A stretch of 64,000 nt of DNA from Streptomyces sp. SAI-127 (GCF_029894425.1 NZ_JARXYJ010000001.1:8638501-8702500), one strand, 5' to 3'; numbered from the stretch's first letter, positions 44,655 to 52,776 are shown. The notes: generated by a model not told the origin, from the letters alone. Translations and numbers: made by a program.

Positions 44655-45986
44655 GTGCTAGGAGAATATCGGATCGAAGGCCGACGTGCATCCGAGATTG
44701 CGGCGAGCGTCGAGAGCGCGGTGGGTGCCGGAGAGCTGGCCCCCGGGCAACTGCTGCCTCCCATGCGGGAGTTGGCTGTGGAGCTCGGAGTGAATCCCAA
44801 TACGGTCGCGGCCGCCTACCGCACCCTGCGTGAGCGCGGGGTCATCGAGACCGCCGGGAGAAGGGGCAGCCGGGTGCGGTCGAAGCCGGCCACCACGGGA
44901 CGCGAGTACATCCGGGTGGAGGTCCCGGAGGGCGTGCGGAACGTGGCGAACGGCAACCCGGACCCGGCGCTGCTGCCCCCGCTGGCGCCGGCCTTCGCCG
45001 CCGCCGCCGAACAGGGCGACCGGGAGCCGGTGCTGTACGGAGAGGCGACCGTCGACCCGGAGCTGTCGCGGCTGACGCGAGAGGCGCTGGACGCGGACGG
45101 CGTTCCGGTGGGCCCTCTCGCCGTCGCCTCCGGCTCCCTGGACGTGATCGAGCGCGTCCTGGCCGCCCACCTCAAGCCGGGCGACACGGTCGCCGTGGAG
45201 GACCCCGGCTGGGGCAGCCTCCTCGACCTGGTCCCGGCACTCGGCCTGCGCGTCGCCCCGATGGGTGTGGACGACGAGGGGCCCCGCGCCGACGACGTAC
45301 GCAGGGCCCTGGAGTCGGGCGCCCGAGCCCTGATCATCACCGACCGGGCCCAGAACCCGACCGGCGCCTCGGTGACCGCCACGCGTGCGCGTGCCCTGCG
45401 CGCCGTCCTGGAGGATCACCGGGACATCCTCCTCATCGAGGACGACCACGGCCACGGCATCGTCGACCTGCCCCTGTACCCCCTGGCCGGAGTCACCCGC
45501 CACTGGGCCTTCGTCCGCTCGGTGGCCAAGGCCTACGGCCCCGATCTGCGCCTGGCCGTCCTCACCGGCGACGAGGTCACCGTCGACCGCGTCCACGGCC
45601 GCCACCGCCTGGGTCCCGGCTGGGTCAGTCGCATCACCCAGCGGGCGGTGGTGCACCTGTGGTCCGAGGGCGTACTGGACACGGCGGAGGTGGCGGCGGC
45701 GTACCGCGAGCGCCGCGACCGGCTGATCGGCGCACTCGCGGAACGCGGAGTCGAGGCCCACGGCCGCAGCGGCCTCAACGTATGGATCCCGGTCCCGGAC
45801 GAGACGGGTGCGGTGTCCCGCCTCCTGCACGCGGGATGGGCCGTGGCCCCGGGCGCCCGCTTCAGAATGAGCGCACCGCAGGGGATCCGCGTGACCGTAT
45901 CGACGTTGACGACCGCGGAGGTGCCCCACCTGGCGGACGCCATCGCGAGGGCCTTGGGTCCGTCGTTGACCCGGAGCCATGTCTAA
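44655..45986 (+). CDS. MocR-type regulator: GntR helix-turn-helix fused to aminotransferase domain
   Basis: 443 residues. GntR winged helix at about 12-75 (GQLLPPMRELAVELGVNPNTVAAAYRTLRERG), then a class I aminotransferase fold with the PLP lysine in RSVAKAYGPDLRLA near residue 295 and DRAQNPTG at about 235. MocR proteins such as PdxR and GabR bind PLP and regulate vitamin B6 or amine metabolism. It is divergent from two split-barrel flavin proteins, so control of that operon by PLP is a fair inference. The stop overlaps the convergent frameshifted EamA gene by a few bases. Confidence 0.9.
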   Translation: MLGEYRIEGRRASEIAASVESAVGAGELAPGQLLPPMRELAVELGVNPNTVAAAYRTLRERGVIETAGRRGSRVRSKPATTGREYIRVEVPEGVRNVANGNPDPALLPPLAPAFAAAAEQGDREPVLYGEATVDPELSRLTREALDADGVPVGPLAVASGSLDVIERVLAAHLKPGDTVAVEDPGWGSLLDLVPALGLRVAPMGVDDEGPRADDVRRALESGARALIITDRAQNPTGASVTATRARALRAVLEDHRDILLIEDDHGHGIVDLPLYPLAGVTRHWAFVRSVAKAYGPDLRLAVLTGDEVTVDRVHGRHRLGPGWVSRITQRAVVHLWSEGVLDTAEVAAAYRERRDRLIGALAERGVEAHGRSGLNVWIPVPDETGAVSRLLHAGWAVAPGARFRMSAPQGIRVTVSTLTTAEVPHLADAIARALGPSLTRSHV

Positions 45987-46937
45987 GGGGAAGGTGAGCT
46001 GCCTTCAGGGGCGTGCGCGGGGAACCGCATCTGAGTGAGCGCCGCCCCCGCGAGCACGATCACCGCACCCACGGGCGTCGACCAGCTCAACGACTCGCCG
46101 AGCACCGCGACCCCTGCTCCCGTGGCGATGACCGGAATGAAGTACGTGACCATCTGCGCGGTGGTCGGCCCCACTTCGGCGACCAGCCCGTACTGGACCA
46201 GCAGGGCCAGCCCCGTCCCCAGCGCGCCCAGCGCCGCGATCGCAAGCAGCGGCAGGACATCGACATGGGTGGGAATCCCGGAGAACAGCGAAGTGGCAAC
46301 CGCCAGTTGAACCGTGGCCAACAGCAACTGCGCCCCCATCAGGGATATATGGGAGTACCCCACACCGGCCAGCGTCCGACGCACGTAGATCCATCCGATC
46401 GGATAGCTGAGCGAGGCCAGCAGGGCCATCGCCGTCCCCCTGCCGTCCAGCCCGCTGAACCCCTGCCAGGCCCCGAGAACCGTCAGCCACCCCCAGAAAT
46501 CCGAGCCCGAGCCCGGCGACCCGCACGCGCGTGGGCCGGTCCTCGGACAGTGCGACGACGGACAGGACCATCCCCCACAGCGGCGAGGTCGCGTTGCAGA
46601 TCCCCGCCAGCGTGGACGGGATCGTCAGCTCCGCGTAGGCGAAGAGCGAGAACGGCAGTGCGTTGAGCAGGAAACCCGCGACCGCCAGGTGAGCCCACGT
46701 CCGTACCCCGCGAGGGAGCCGCTCCCGCCGCACCGCCATCGCCGCCGCGAGCACCAGCGTCCCGAACACCAGCCGCCCGAGCGTGACCTGGAAGGGTGCG
46801 TACCCCTCGGTGCCCACCTTGATGAGCAGGAAGCTGAATCCCCAGATCAGCGAGAGCCCGCCGAAGCGCAGGCGCCAGTCGAGGGCGGGGCGGCGGGTGG
46901 TCCGCGGCGGGGCTTCGGTGACGGTCGCGGTGGTCAT
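45983..46937 (-). pseudogene. EamA/DMT family transporter gene interrupted by a frameshift
   Basis: From ATG 46937 the frame reads a normal EamA N-terminal half (LSLIWGFSFLLIKVGTEGYAPFQV to RVAGLGLGFLGV). It then loses family likeness, while the C-terminal half continues in another frame (LTVLGAWQGFSG, MALLASLSYPIGWIYVRRTL to LAGAALTQMRF). Removing one base in the tract CAGCCACCCCC at about 46484-46495 (minus strand GGGGGTGG) restores a single frame of about 317 codons. Either a true recent mutation or a homopolymer sequencing error. It is divergent from the LysR gene and would be its natural target. Confidence 0.85.
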
Positions 46938-46959
46938 GCCGACCACGATCCGGTACATG

Positions 46960-47004
46960 ATCTCGTAGCACAAGCGAGTTTTCGAGCGAGATATCTCGTA
47001 GTAT
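46960..47004 (+). promoter_or_regulatory. LysR gene promoter and operator region
   Basis: CGAGATATCTCG at 46987-46998 is a perfect 12-base palindrome. ATCTCGTAG occurs twice, at 46964-46972 approximately and at 46993-47001. TAGTAT at 46999-47004 is a likely -10 box 7 bases before ATG 47012, implying a leaderless LysR message. The region lies between the LysR gene and the divergent EamA gene, the usual place for LysR binding. Confidence 0.6.
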
Positions 47005-47011
47005 TGCTTAC

Positions 47012-47914
47012 ATGTTGAACCTGGAGCGCCTGCGCACCCTCGACGCCCTCGCCCGGCACGGCTCGGTCAGCGGCGCCGCCGAGGGCCTGCACATCACGAC
47101 CTCGGCCGTCTCGCAGCAGATGTCCAAGCTGGAGCGCGAGGTCGGGCAGCAGCTCCTCGCCAAGAACGGCCGGGGGGTGCGGCTCACCGACGCCGGCCGG
47201 CTCCTCGCCGACCACGCGGCACGCATCCTGTCCCAGGTGGAACTCGCCCAGTCCGACCTGGAGGCCCAACGCGGCCAGGTGGTGGGGGAGTTGAGACTCG
47301 CCGCGTTCCCGACCGCCGCACGCGGACTGTTCCCGGCCGCGATCGCGGGCCTGCGCTCCGCACATCCGGGCCTGCGGCTCAGCTCGAGCGAGATGGAGCC
47401 GGAATCAGCGGTCCTCGCAGTGATCCGCGGTGACTACGACCTCGCGGTCGTCCTGGACTGGTACAACAAGCCGCTGCCCATGCCCGACGGGCTGGTGAAG
47501 GCCTCGATCGTCGACGACACGGCCGACGTGGCGATGCCCGCGACCCACCGCCACGCGCACCGGAACGAGGTCGACCTGGAGGACTTCGCCGACGACGACT
47601 GGGTCACCTGGGGCGAGAGCGAGTTCTGCCACGAGTGGCTGATGCACACCCTCCGCTCCAAGGGCATCGAACCCCGCGTCGCGCACCGCGCGGAGGAGCA
47701 TCCGACCCAACTCGCGCTGGTCGACGCCGGTCTGGGCGTGTGCGTGGCGCCCCGGCTCGGGCGCGGGCCGATCCCGGCGGGCGTGCGGACCGTGCCCGTA
47801 CGGCAGTCGGTCAGCCGGCACATCTACGCCGTGTGGCGCGCGGACGCCGACCGCCGCCCGTCGATCCGGGCGGCGGTCGAGGCGCTGAAGTCGGCGGCGG
47901 GGGAGGCCGTTTGA
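47012..47914 (+). CDS. LysR-family transcriptional regulator
   Basis: 300 residues. Classical LysR helix-turn-helix at the N-terminus (LERLRTLDALARHGSVSGAA, LHITTSAVSQQMSKLERE) and a co-inducer domain from about residue 90 (GELRLAAFPTAARGLFPAAI). It diverges from the frameshifted EamA gene with a 74-base gap, the standard arrangement for a LysR regulator of an exporter. Effector unknown. The start lacks a ribosome binding site and has a -10 box at 7 bases, indicating leaderless translation. Confidence 0.9.
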   Translation: MLNLERLRTLDALARHGSVSGAAEGLHITTSAVSQQMSKLEREVGQQLLAKNGRGVRLTDAGRLLADHAARILSQVELAQSDLEAQRGQVVGELRLAAFPTAARGLFPAAIAGLRSAHPGLRLSSSEMEPESAVLAVIRGDYDLAVVLDWYNKPLPMPDGLVKASIVDDTADVAMPATHRHAHRNEVDLEDFADDDWVTWGESEFCHEWLMHTLRSKGIEPRVAHRAEEHPTQLALVDAGLGVCVAPRLGRGPIPAGVRTVPVRQSVSRHIYAVWRADADRRPSIRAAVEALKSAAGEAV

Positions 47915-47959
47915 GCACGTTTTTCTCCCCCCGTATTCGGTCTCGTCCGCCGGACAGCC

Positions 47960-48427
47960 CTACGCCGGGCCCAGCTTGCGGAAGTCCCAGGAGACGATCT
48001 TCTCGGGGGTCAGCCGTATCCAGGCGTGCCGGCCGTCGTGCGGCATCTCCTCCAGGCGGAAGTTCTTGCGGGCGAACAGCGTCTCCGGGACGTCTAGTTC
48101 CGCGCGCAGCTCTCCGGTGCGCGGAGCCTCGCCCACGAAGTCCACGGTCCCGGACAACTCCACGCCCTGCAGCTCGTCGTACTCCTCACCCGTGTCGACC
48201 ACGATCGCGACCCGTGGATCGCGGCGCAGATCGGTCCAGCGCTTGCTGCGCACGACGGAGTACAGCCACAACGAGGTGCCGTCCCAGGCGAACCAGAGCG
48301 TGCTCACATGCGGAGCGCCATCGGCGGAGACCGTGGCGACCCGGCAGGTGCGCTGGCTGGTCAGGAACTCGTCCAGCTCGCCCGGCGTCATCATGATCTT
48401 CCGGCCACGGCGCTGAGTGACGGTCAT
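47960..48427 (-). CDS. Pyridoxamine 5'-phosphate oxidase-family protein (F420/FMN split barrel)
   Basis: 155 residues. TPGELDEFLTSQRTCRVATV, GAPHVSTLWFAWDGTSLWLY and RDPRVAIVVDTGEEYDELQGVELSG are typical of small actinobacterial PPOX-class proteins that bind F420 or FMN. No reaction can be given. ATG 48427 follows a GGGGGG ribosome binding site. Unlike the PPOX gene at 43935 it stands alone, downstream of and facing the LysR gene. Confidence 0.83.
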   Translation of the reverse strand: MTVTQRRGRKIMMTPGELDEFLTSQRTCRVATVSADGAPHVSTLWFAWDGTSLWLYSVVRSKRWTDLRRDPRVAIVVDTGEEYDELQGVELSGTVDFVGEAPRTGELRAELDVPETLFARKNFRLEEMPHDGRHAWIRLTPEKIVSWDFRKLGPA

Positions 48428-48566
48428 GCGTCCCCCCTCTTTCTCTCACGTCGTGTCAGAGGAGAGATCCTCTGACATCACGTCAGAAAAGGATGGGTCG
48501 TCTTCCGTCCCGACGCAATGGTGGCTACTGTCACCGGCTCCGGGCCGTCGGCGACCAGGGGGAACC

Positions 48567-49217
48567 GTGCCGTCGTACGAACAACTCAGCGAACTCCTCG
48601 CTCCCGAGAGCACTGTCCTGCTCACCGTCGAATGCCAGCAGGGCGTCGTCGGACCGGAGAGCGCGCTGCCCGAACTCGCCCGTGAGGCACGGACCTCGGG
48701 TGCCCTCGCCAACGTAGCCCGACTGGTCGCCGCCGCGCACGGGAACGGGGTCCAGGTGATCCACGCGATCGCCGAACGCCGTCCGGACGGACGCGGCACC
48801 AACCGCAACGCCCGGCTCTTCCGTGCCGCCGAACGCCTGCCCGTCCAGCAGCTGTCCGGGACCACCGCGGTGCGGGTGGCGGCCCCGATCGAGGTGAGCG
48901 AGGAGGACTTCGTCGTACGACGGCTGCACGGCCTGTCGCCGATCCAGGGCACCGAGGTCGACGCGCTCCTGCGCAACCTCGGCTGCCGCACACTGGTGGT
49001 GACCGGTGTCTCCGCCAACGTGGCCGTCCCGAGCGCCGTGTTCGACGCCGTGAACCGCGGCTACACCGTCGTGGTGGTGACGGACGCCATCGCCGGGGTG
49101 CCCTCCGACTACACCCCGGCGATGATCCGTCACACGCTCGCCCTCGTGGCCACCCTCGCCACCACGGACGAGATGCTGACCTGTCTGGGACGACCCCGCC
49201 GCCCCGGGCGCGTCTGA
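48567..49217 (+). CDS. Isochorismatase-like cysteine hydrolase family protein lacking the catalytic triad
   Basis: 216 residues with the full isochorismatase-like fold (TVLLTVECQQGVV, NGVQVIHAIAERRPDGRGTN, GCRTLVVTGVSANVAVPSAV, GYTVVVVTDAIAG). The three catalytic residues are all replaced: the first-strand Asp is Glu (VECQQ for the common VIDMQ), the Lys is Arg (VVRRLHG) and the Cys is Ala (SANVAVP where relatives have TNVCVE). A normal hydrolase activity is therefore unlikely. GTG 48567 is preceded by GGGGGAA. It is a single gene of unknown function, possibly a binding or scaffolding protein. Confidence 0.82.
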   Translation: MPSYEQLSELLAPESTVLLTVECQQGVVGPESALPELAREARTSGALANVARLVAAAHGNGVQVIHAIAERRPDGRGTNRNARLFRAAERLPVQQLSGTTAVRVAAPIEVSEEDFVVRRLHGLSPIQGTEVDALLRNLGCRTLVVTGVSANVAVPSAVFDAVNRGYTVVVVTDAIAGVPSDYTPAMIRHTLALVATLATTDEMLTCLGRPRRPGRV

Positions 49218-49221
49218 CCTC

Positions 49222-49671
49222 TCATGCGAGCGAGATCGAGTCGCCGCTGACGGTGATCTTCTCCTCGGGCAGCGGCTGGGTCGCCGGACCCTTCTTCACG
49301 CTGCCGTCGGTCACCGAGAACTCGCTCTTGTGGCACGGACAGGTGATGACCCCGTTGGTGATGCCCGTCACCGCACACCCCTGGTGGGTGCACTTCGACG
49401 AGAACGCCTTGAACTCGCCCGCCGTGGGCTGGGTGACCACCACACCCGAGTCCTTGAAGATCTTGCCGCCACCCTCGGGGATGTCCGAGGTCTTCGCGAG
49501 GACACTGCCGCCGGCGGCAGTGTCCGACGACGACGAGGAGGACGACGACGAGGAAGAGTCGTCCTCCGACCCGCACGCGTTCAGGGTGAGGGCGAGTCCT
49601 GCCGCGCCGACCGCCGCCACGACGACCCGGCGACTGGGGGCCGATGCGGGATGAATCGATTCGCTGGCCAT
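49222..49671 (-). CDS. Rieske [2Fe-2S] lipoprotein
   Basis: 149 residues. Twin-arginine signal (SRRVVVAAVGAAG, residues 13-25) with lipobox LNAC and lipidated Cys33, then an acidic poly-serine linker (11 Ser), then a Rieske domain with both cluster motifs: CTHQGC and CPCHKSEF. It is an exported, membrane-tethered electron-transfer protein, smaller than the cytochrome bc1 Rieske subunit. ATG 49671 has AAGGGGA upstream. No oxygenase or oxidoreductase partner is adjacent, so the redox partner is unknown. Confidence 0.92.
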   Translation of the reverse strand: MASESIHPASAPSRRVVVAAVGAAGLALTLNACGSEDDSSSSSSSSSSSDTAAGGSVLAKTSDIPEGGGKIFKDSGVVVTQPTAGEFKAFSSKCTHQGCAVTGITNGVITCPCHKSEFSVTDGSVKKGPATQPLPEEKITVSGDSISLA

Positions 49672-49762
49672 GCTGACGTCCCCTTCCACGGAATCCTTGA
49701 ACTGCCCTGAGGTACGGCCCCGGAGTGCCCGTTGTTCAGACACCCCCCAGTAACCTGGGGCG

Positions 49763-50518
49763 ATGCTCAAGGAAGCCATCGCGACCCGCTACATCACGCC
49801 CCTGCGTGAGGGCGGCTCGCTGCCGGGGCTCGTCGAGGCCGACGACCGCGGGACGTACGTCATCAAGTTCACCGGCGCAGGTCAGGGCCGTAAGACGCTG
49901 GTCGCCGAGGTGGTGGCAGGGGAGCTCGCCCGCAGGCTCGGCTTCCGGGTCCCGCGGCTCGTGACGCTCGACCTCGACCCGGACCTGGGGCTCGGCGAGC
50001 CCGACGAGCGGGTGCAGGAGCTGCTGAAGTCCAGCGGCGGCACCAACCTCGGCATGGACTTCCTCTCCGGAGCGCTCGGCTTCGACCCGCTGGCCTTCCC
50101 GGTCGGCCCGGAGGAGGCCGGCCGGATCGTCTGGTTCGACGCGCTGGTCAACAACGTCGACCGCTCCTGGCGCAACCCCAACCTGCTGTGGTGGCGGGGC
50201 GAGGTGTGGCTCATCGACCACGGCGCGACCATGATCTGGCAGCACAACTGGCCCGGCGCCGAGAAGTCCGCCGCCCGCCCCTACGACGCCTCGGACCACG
50301 TCCTGAAGTCCTTCGCACCGGATGTCGCCGCGGCCGCCGCCGAACTGGCCCCCCGGGTCACCGAGGACCTCCTCGCCGAGGTCACCGCCGAGATCCCGGA
50401 CGCCTGGCTGGCCGGCGAACCCGGCTTCGAGTCGCCGGACGAACTCCGGCGGACCTACGCACGGCCGCTGCTCGCGCGCGCGGCCGTCGTCCACGAGCGG
50501 ATCGAGGGGATCCAGTGA
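49763..50518 (+). CDS. HipA-like protein kinase
   Basis: 251 residues. Short HipA/PI3K-like kinase: ATP lysine in YVIKFTGAGQGRK (about residue 34), catalytic loop FDALVNNVDRSWRNPNLLWW (Asn-x-Asp-Arg), and metal site VWLIDHGATM. All key residues look intact, but it is much shorter than HipA (about 440) and lacks its N-terminal Stk-like domain. The stop overlaps the start of a DUF3037 gene (GTGA). No HipB-like antitoxin is present, so it is not a classical HipBA module. The ATG at 49763 follows a weak ribosome binding site. Confidence 0.83.
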   Translation: MLKEAIATRYITPLREGGSLPGLVEADDRGTYVIKFTGAGQGRKTLVAEVVAGELARRLGFRVPRLVTLDLDPDLGLGEPDERVQELLKSSGGTNLGMDFLSGALGFDPLAFPVGPEEAGRIVWFDALVNNVDRSWRNPNLLWWRGEVWLIDHGATMIWQHNWPGAEKSAARPYDASDHVLKSFAPDVAAAAAELAPRVTEDLLAEVTAEIPDAWLAGEPGFESPDELRRTYARPLLARAAVVHERIEGIQ

Positions 50519-50931
50519 CCGAGCGCCACATCATCAGGGGCGGCCGCACCGACGACCGCGAGGTCTTCGAGTACGCCCTGCTGCGGGTCGTGCCGCGCGT
50601 CGAGCGCGGCGAGTGCATCAACGCGGGCGTGCTCGTGTACTGCCGCGCCAAGGCCTACGTCGGCGTGCGCACCCACCTCGACGAGGCCCGGCTGCGGGCG
50701 CTCGACCCGGACGCGGACGTGGCCGGTGTCCGGGCCGCGCTCCACGCCGTCGAGGGGGTCTGCGGCGGCGGCGAGGGGGCCGGGCAGGCCGCTCGCGACG
50801 ACGCCGGACGGCGCTTCCGCTGGCTGATCGCGCCCCGCTCCACCGTCGTCCAGCCGGGCCCCGTGCACACCGGGCTCACCACCGATCCGGCCGCCGAACC
50901 GGAGCGTCTGCTCGACCTGCTGGTCAGGTAA
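50515..50931 (+). CDS. DUF3037 family protein, partner of the HipA-like kinase
   Basis: 138 residues beginning EYALLRVVPRVERGECINAGVLVYC, the hallmark of DUF3037, with FRWLIAPRSTVVQPGPVHTGL in the second half. It is translationally coupled to the kinase (GTG inside the preceding stop region), and this pair is a recurring two-gene unit in Actinobacteria and elsewhere. It may be the substrate or regulator of the kinase. Function unknown; no phage or restriction genes are adjacent. Confidence 0.85.
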   Translation: MTERHIIRGGRTDDREVFEYALLRVVPRVERGECINAGVLVYCRAKAYVGVRTHLDEARLRALDPDADVAGVRAALHAVEGVCGGGEGAGQAARDDAGRRFRWLIAPRSTVVQPGPVHTGLTTDPAAEPERLLDLLVR

Positions 50932-50956
50932 TGGATCACACCCGGCACGTGGGACG

Positions 50957-51015
50957 TTGACACCGCGTGCCATGGCTTCTAGCGTCACGTCTGCTGAAGG
51001 TACTAAGCGGTCGCT
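50957..51015 (+). promoter_or_regulatory. Promoter and TetR-type operator candidate for the SDR pair
   Basis: TTGACA at 50957-50962, a 17-base spacer and TAGCGT at 50980-50985 form a strong promoter with the start of transcription near 50992. At 51003-51018, CTAAGCGGTCGCTCAC has inverted arms AGCG and CGCT around GT, resembling operators of TetR-family regulators of fatty-acid genes. The operator would overlap the early transcribed region. Confidence 0.55.
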
Positions 51016-51085
51016 CACCGAATGGGCCGTACATTCTCAGGTCGATTTCCCCAGGTCGATTTCTCAAGGGCGAGGAGAACCAGCA

Positions 51086-51847
51086 ATGTCCACCACAGAG
51101 CAGCGGGTAGCCGTGGTCACGGGTGCCGCGCGCGGCATCGGCGCCGCCACCGCCGTACGACTGGCGGCCGAGGGTCGCGCGGTCGCCGTGATCGATCTCG
51201 ACGAGGCCGCCTGCAAGGACACCGTGGAGAAGATCACCGCGGCCGGCGGCCGGGCGATCGCGGTCGGCGCGGACGTCTCCGACGAGGCCCAGGTGCAGGC
51301 CGCCATCGCGCGCGTGGCCGAGGAGCTCGGCGCGCCGACGATCCTCGTCAACAACGCGGGCGTGCTGCGCGACAACCTGCTGTTCAAGATGAGCGTCTCC
51401 GACTGGGACACCGTTCTGAACGTGCACCTCAGGGGCTCGTTCCTGGTCACCAAGGCCATTCAGAAGCACATGGTGGACGCGGGCTTCGGCCGGATCGTCA
51501 ACCTGTCCTCGTCCTCCGCCCTCGGCAACCGCGGTCAGGCCAACTACTCCGCCGCCAAGGCCGGTCTCCAGGGCTTCACCAAGACCCTCGCCATCGAGCT
51601 CGGCAAGTTCGGCATCACCGCCAACGCCGTCGCCCCCGGCTTCATCGCCACCGACATGACCGCCGCCACCGCCGAGCGGGTCGGCATGGGCTTCGACGAG
51701 TTCAAGGCCGCGGCCGCCACCCAGATCCCGGTCGCGCGCGTGGGCGAGCCCGACGACATCGCCAACGCCATCGCCTTCTTCACGGGCGAGGCGGCCGGAT
51801 TCGTCTCCGGCCAGGTGCTGTACGTCGCCGGCGGACCGCTCGACTAG
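51086..51847 (+). CDS. SDR-family 3-oxoacyl-ACP reductase-like enzyme (FabG type)
   Basis: 253 residues. NAD(P)-binding TGAARGIG near residue 14, NNAG near 90, catalytic Ser in NLSSSSALGNRG and YSAAK near residue 155. High similarity in pattern to FabG paralogues that reduce 3-oxoacyl-thioesters. ATG 51086 has GAGGAG 8 bases upstream. It is followed after 12 bases by a second SDR gene, probably in the same operon. Because essential fabG normally sits with fabF/acpP, this one is more likely a paralogue for lipid catabolism or an unknown substrate. Confidence 0.88.
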   Translation: MSTTEQRVAVVTGAARGIGAATAVRLAAEGRAVAVIDLDEAACKDTVEKITAAGGRAIAVGADVSDEAQVQAAIARVAEELGAPTILVNNAGVLRDNLLFKMSVSDWDTVLNVHLRGSFLVTKAIQKHMVDAGFGRIVNLSSSSALGNRGQANYSAAKAGLQGFTKTLAIELGKFGITANAVAPGFIATDMTAATAERVGMGFDEFKAAAATQIPVARVGEPDDIANAIAFFTGEAAGFVSGQVLYVAGGPLD

Positions 51848-51859
51848 GGAAACGGGACC

Positions 51860-52624
51860 ATGACTTCGCAACTCCCCGAGCTTTCGGGCAAGGTCGCGCT
51901 CATCACGGGCGCCAGCCGCGGCATCGGCTACGGCATCGCCGAGGCGCTCGTCGCACGCGGTGACCGGGTGGTCATCACCGGCCGCACCGAGGACTCCCTC
52001 AAGGAGGCCGTCGAGCAGCTCGGCGCCGAGCGTGCCGTCCACGTGGCGGGCAAGGCGCACGACGAGGCGCACCAGGCCGCCGCCGTCGAGCGCGCCATGG
52101 AGGCCTTCGGGCGCGTCGACTATCTGATCAACAACGCCGGTACCAACCCGGTGTTCGGGCCCATCGCCGACCTCGACCTGGGTGTGGCGCGCAAGGTCTT
52201 CGAGACCAACGTGATCTCCGCGCTCGGCTTCGCCCAGAAGACCTGGCACGCCTGGCAGAAGGACAACGGCGGCGCGATCGTCAACATCGCCTCCGTCGCG
52301 GGCATCGCGCCCTCGCCCTTCATCGCCGCGTACGGCGTCAGCAAGGCCGCGCTGATCAACCTCACCCAGCAGCTCGCGCACGAGTTCGCGCCGGGGGTGC
52401 GGGTCAACGCGATCGCCCCCGCCGTCGTGAAGACCAAGTTCGCGTCGGCCCTGTACGAGGGCCGGGAGGCGGAGGCCGCCGCGTCCTACCCGCTGGCCCG
52501 GCTCGGCGTGCCCTCCGACATCGGCGGCGCCGCGGCCTTCCTCACCTCGGCGCAGTCCGACTGGGTCACCGGCCAGACGCTCGTCGTCGACGGCGGCATC
52601 TTCCTCAACGCCGGAGTGAGCTGA
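51860..52624 (+). CDS. SDR-family oxidoreductase (second of pair)
   Basis: 254 residues. TGASRGIGYG cofactor loop, NNAGTNPVFGPIAD, catalytic Ser in NIASVAGIAPSPF and Tyr/Lys in YGVSKAAL, and C-terminal PLARLGVPSDIGGAAAFL. Starts 12 bases after the first SDR stop with GGGAAAC in front, so it belongs to one operon. Substrate unknown. The sequence resembles SDRs in lipid or steroid degradation. Confidence 0.88.
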   Translation: MTSQLPELSGKVALITGASRGIGYGIAEALVARGDRVVITGRTEDSLKEAVEQLGAERAVHVAGKAHDEAHQAAAVERAMEAFGRVDYLINNAGTNPVFGPIADLDLGVARKVFETNVISALGFAQKTWHAWQKDNGGAIVNIASVAGIAPSPFIAAYGVSKAALINLTQQLAHEFAPGVRVNAIAPAVVKTKFASALYEGREAEAAASYPLARLGVPSDIGGAAAFLTSAQSDWVTGQTLVVDGGIFLNAGVS

Positions 52625-52638
52625 CCCCGTCGTCTCGG

Positions 52639-52671
52639 CACGGGCGCCCGTTGACACCGAGGGCGCCCGTG
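52639..52671. terminator. Hairpin terminator after the SDR pair
   Basis: CACGGGCGCCC at 52639-52649 pairs perfectly with GGGCGCCCGTG at 52661-52671 (11 bp, 11-base loop), 15 bases after the stop. No T-run. Confidence 0.65.
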
Positions 52672-52748
52672 TCGAACGCACAAAAGCCTCACAGGGGATT
52701 TACAGGGTCATCACGCCGAGGTGATCAAGCTCGCTGTGAACGAACCGG

Positions 52749-52776
52749 TTGAGTGTGCGTGGCGCTGCGGTATGTT
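52749..52776 (+). promoter_or_regulatory. Promoter of the peptide-binding lipoprotein gene
   Basis: TTGAGT at 52749-52754, a 16-base spacer and TATGTT at 52771-52776. Transcription would start near 52783, giving a 32-base leader with GAGGAG. Confidence 0.55.

Noticed and set aside
49763..50931. Classical HipBA toxin-antitoxin module
   Set aside because: There is no HipB-like helix-turn-helix gene and the kinase lacks the N-terminal HipA domain; the partner is DUF3037.
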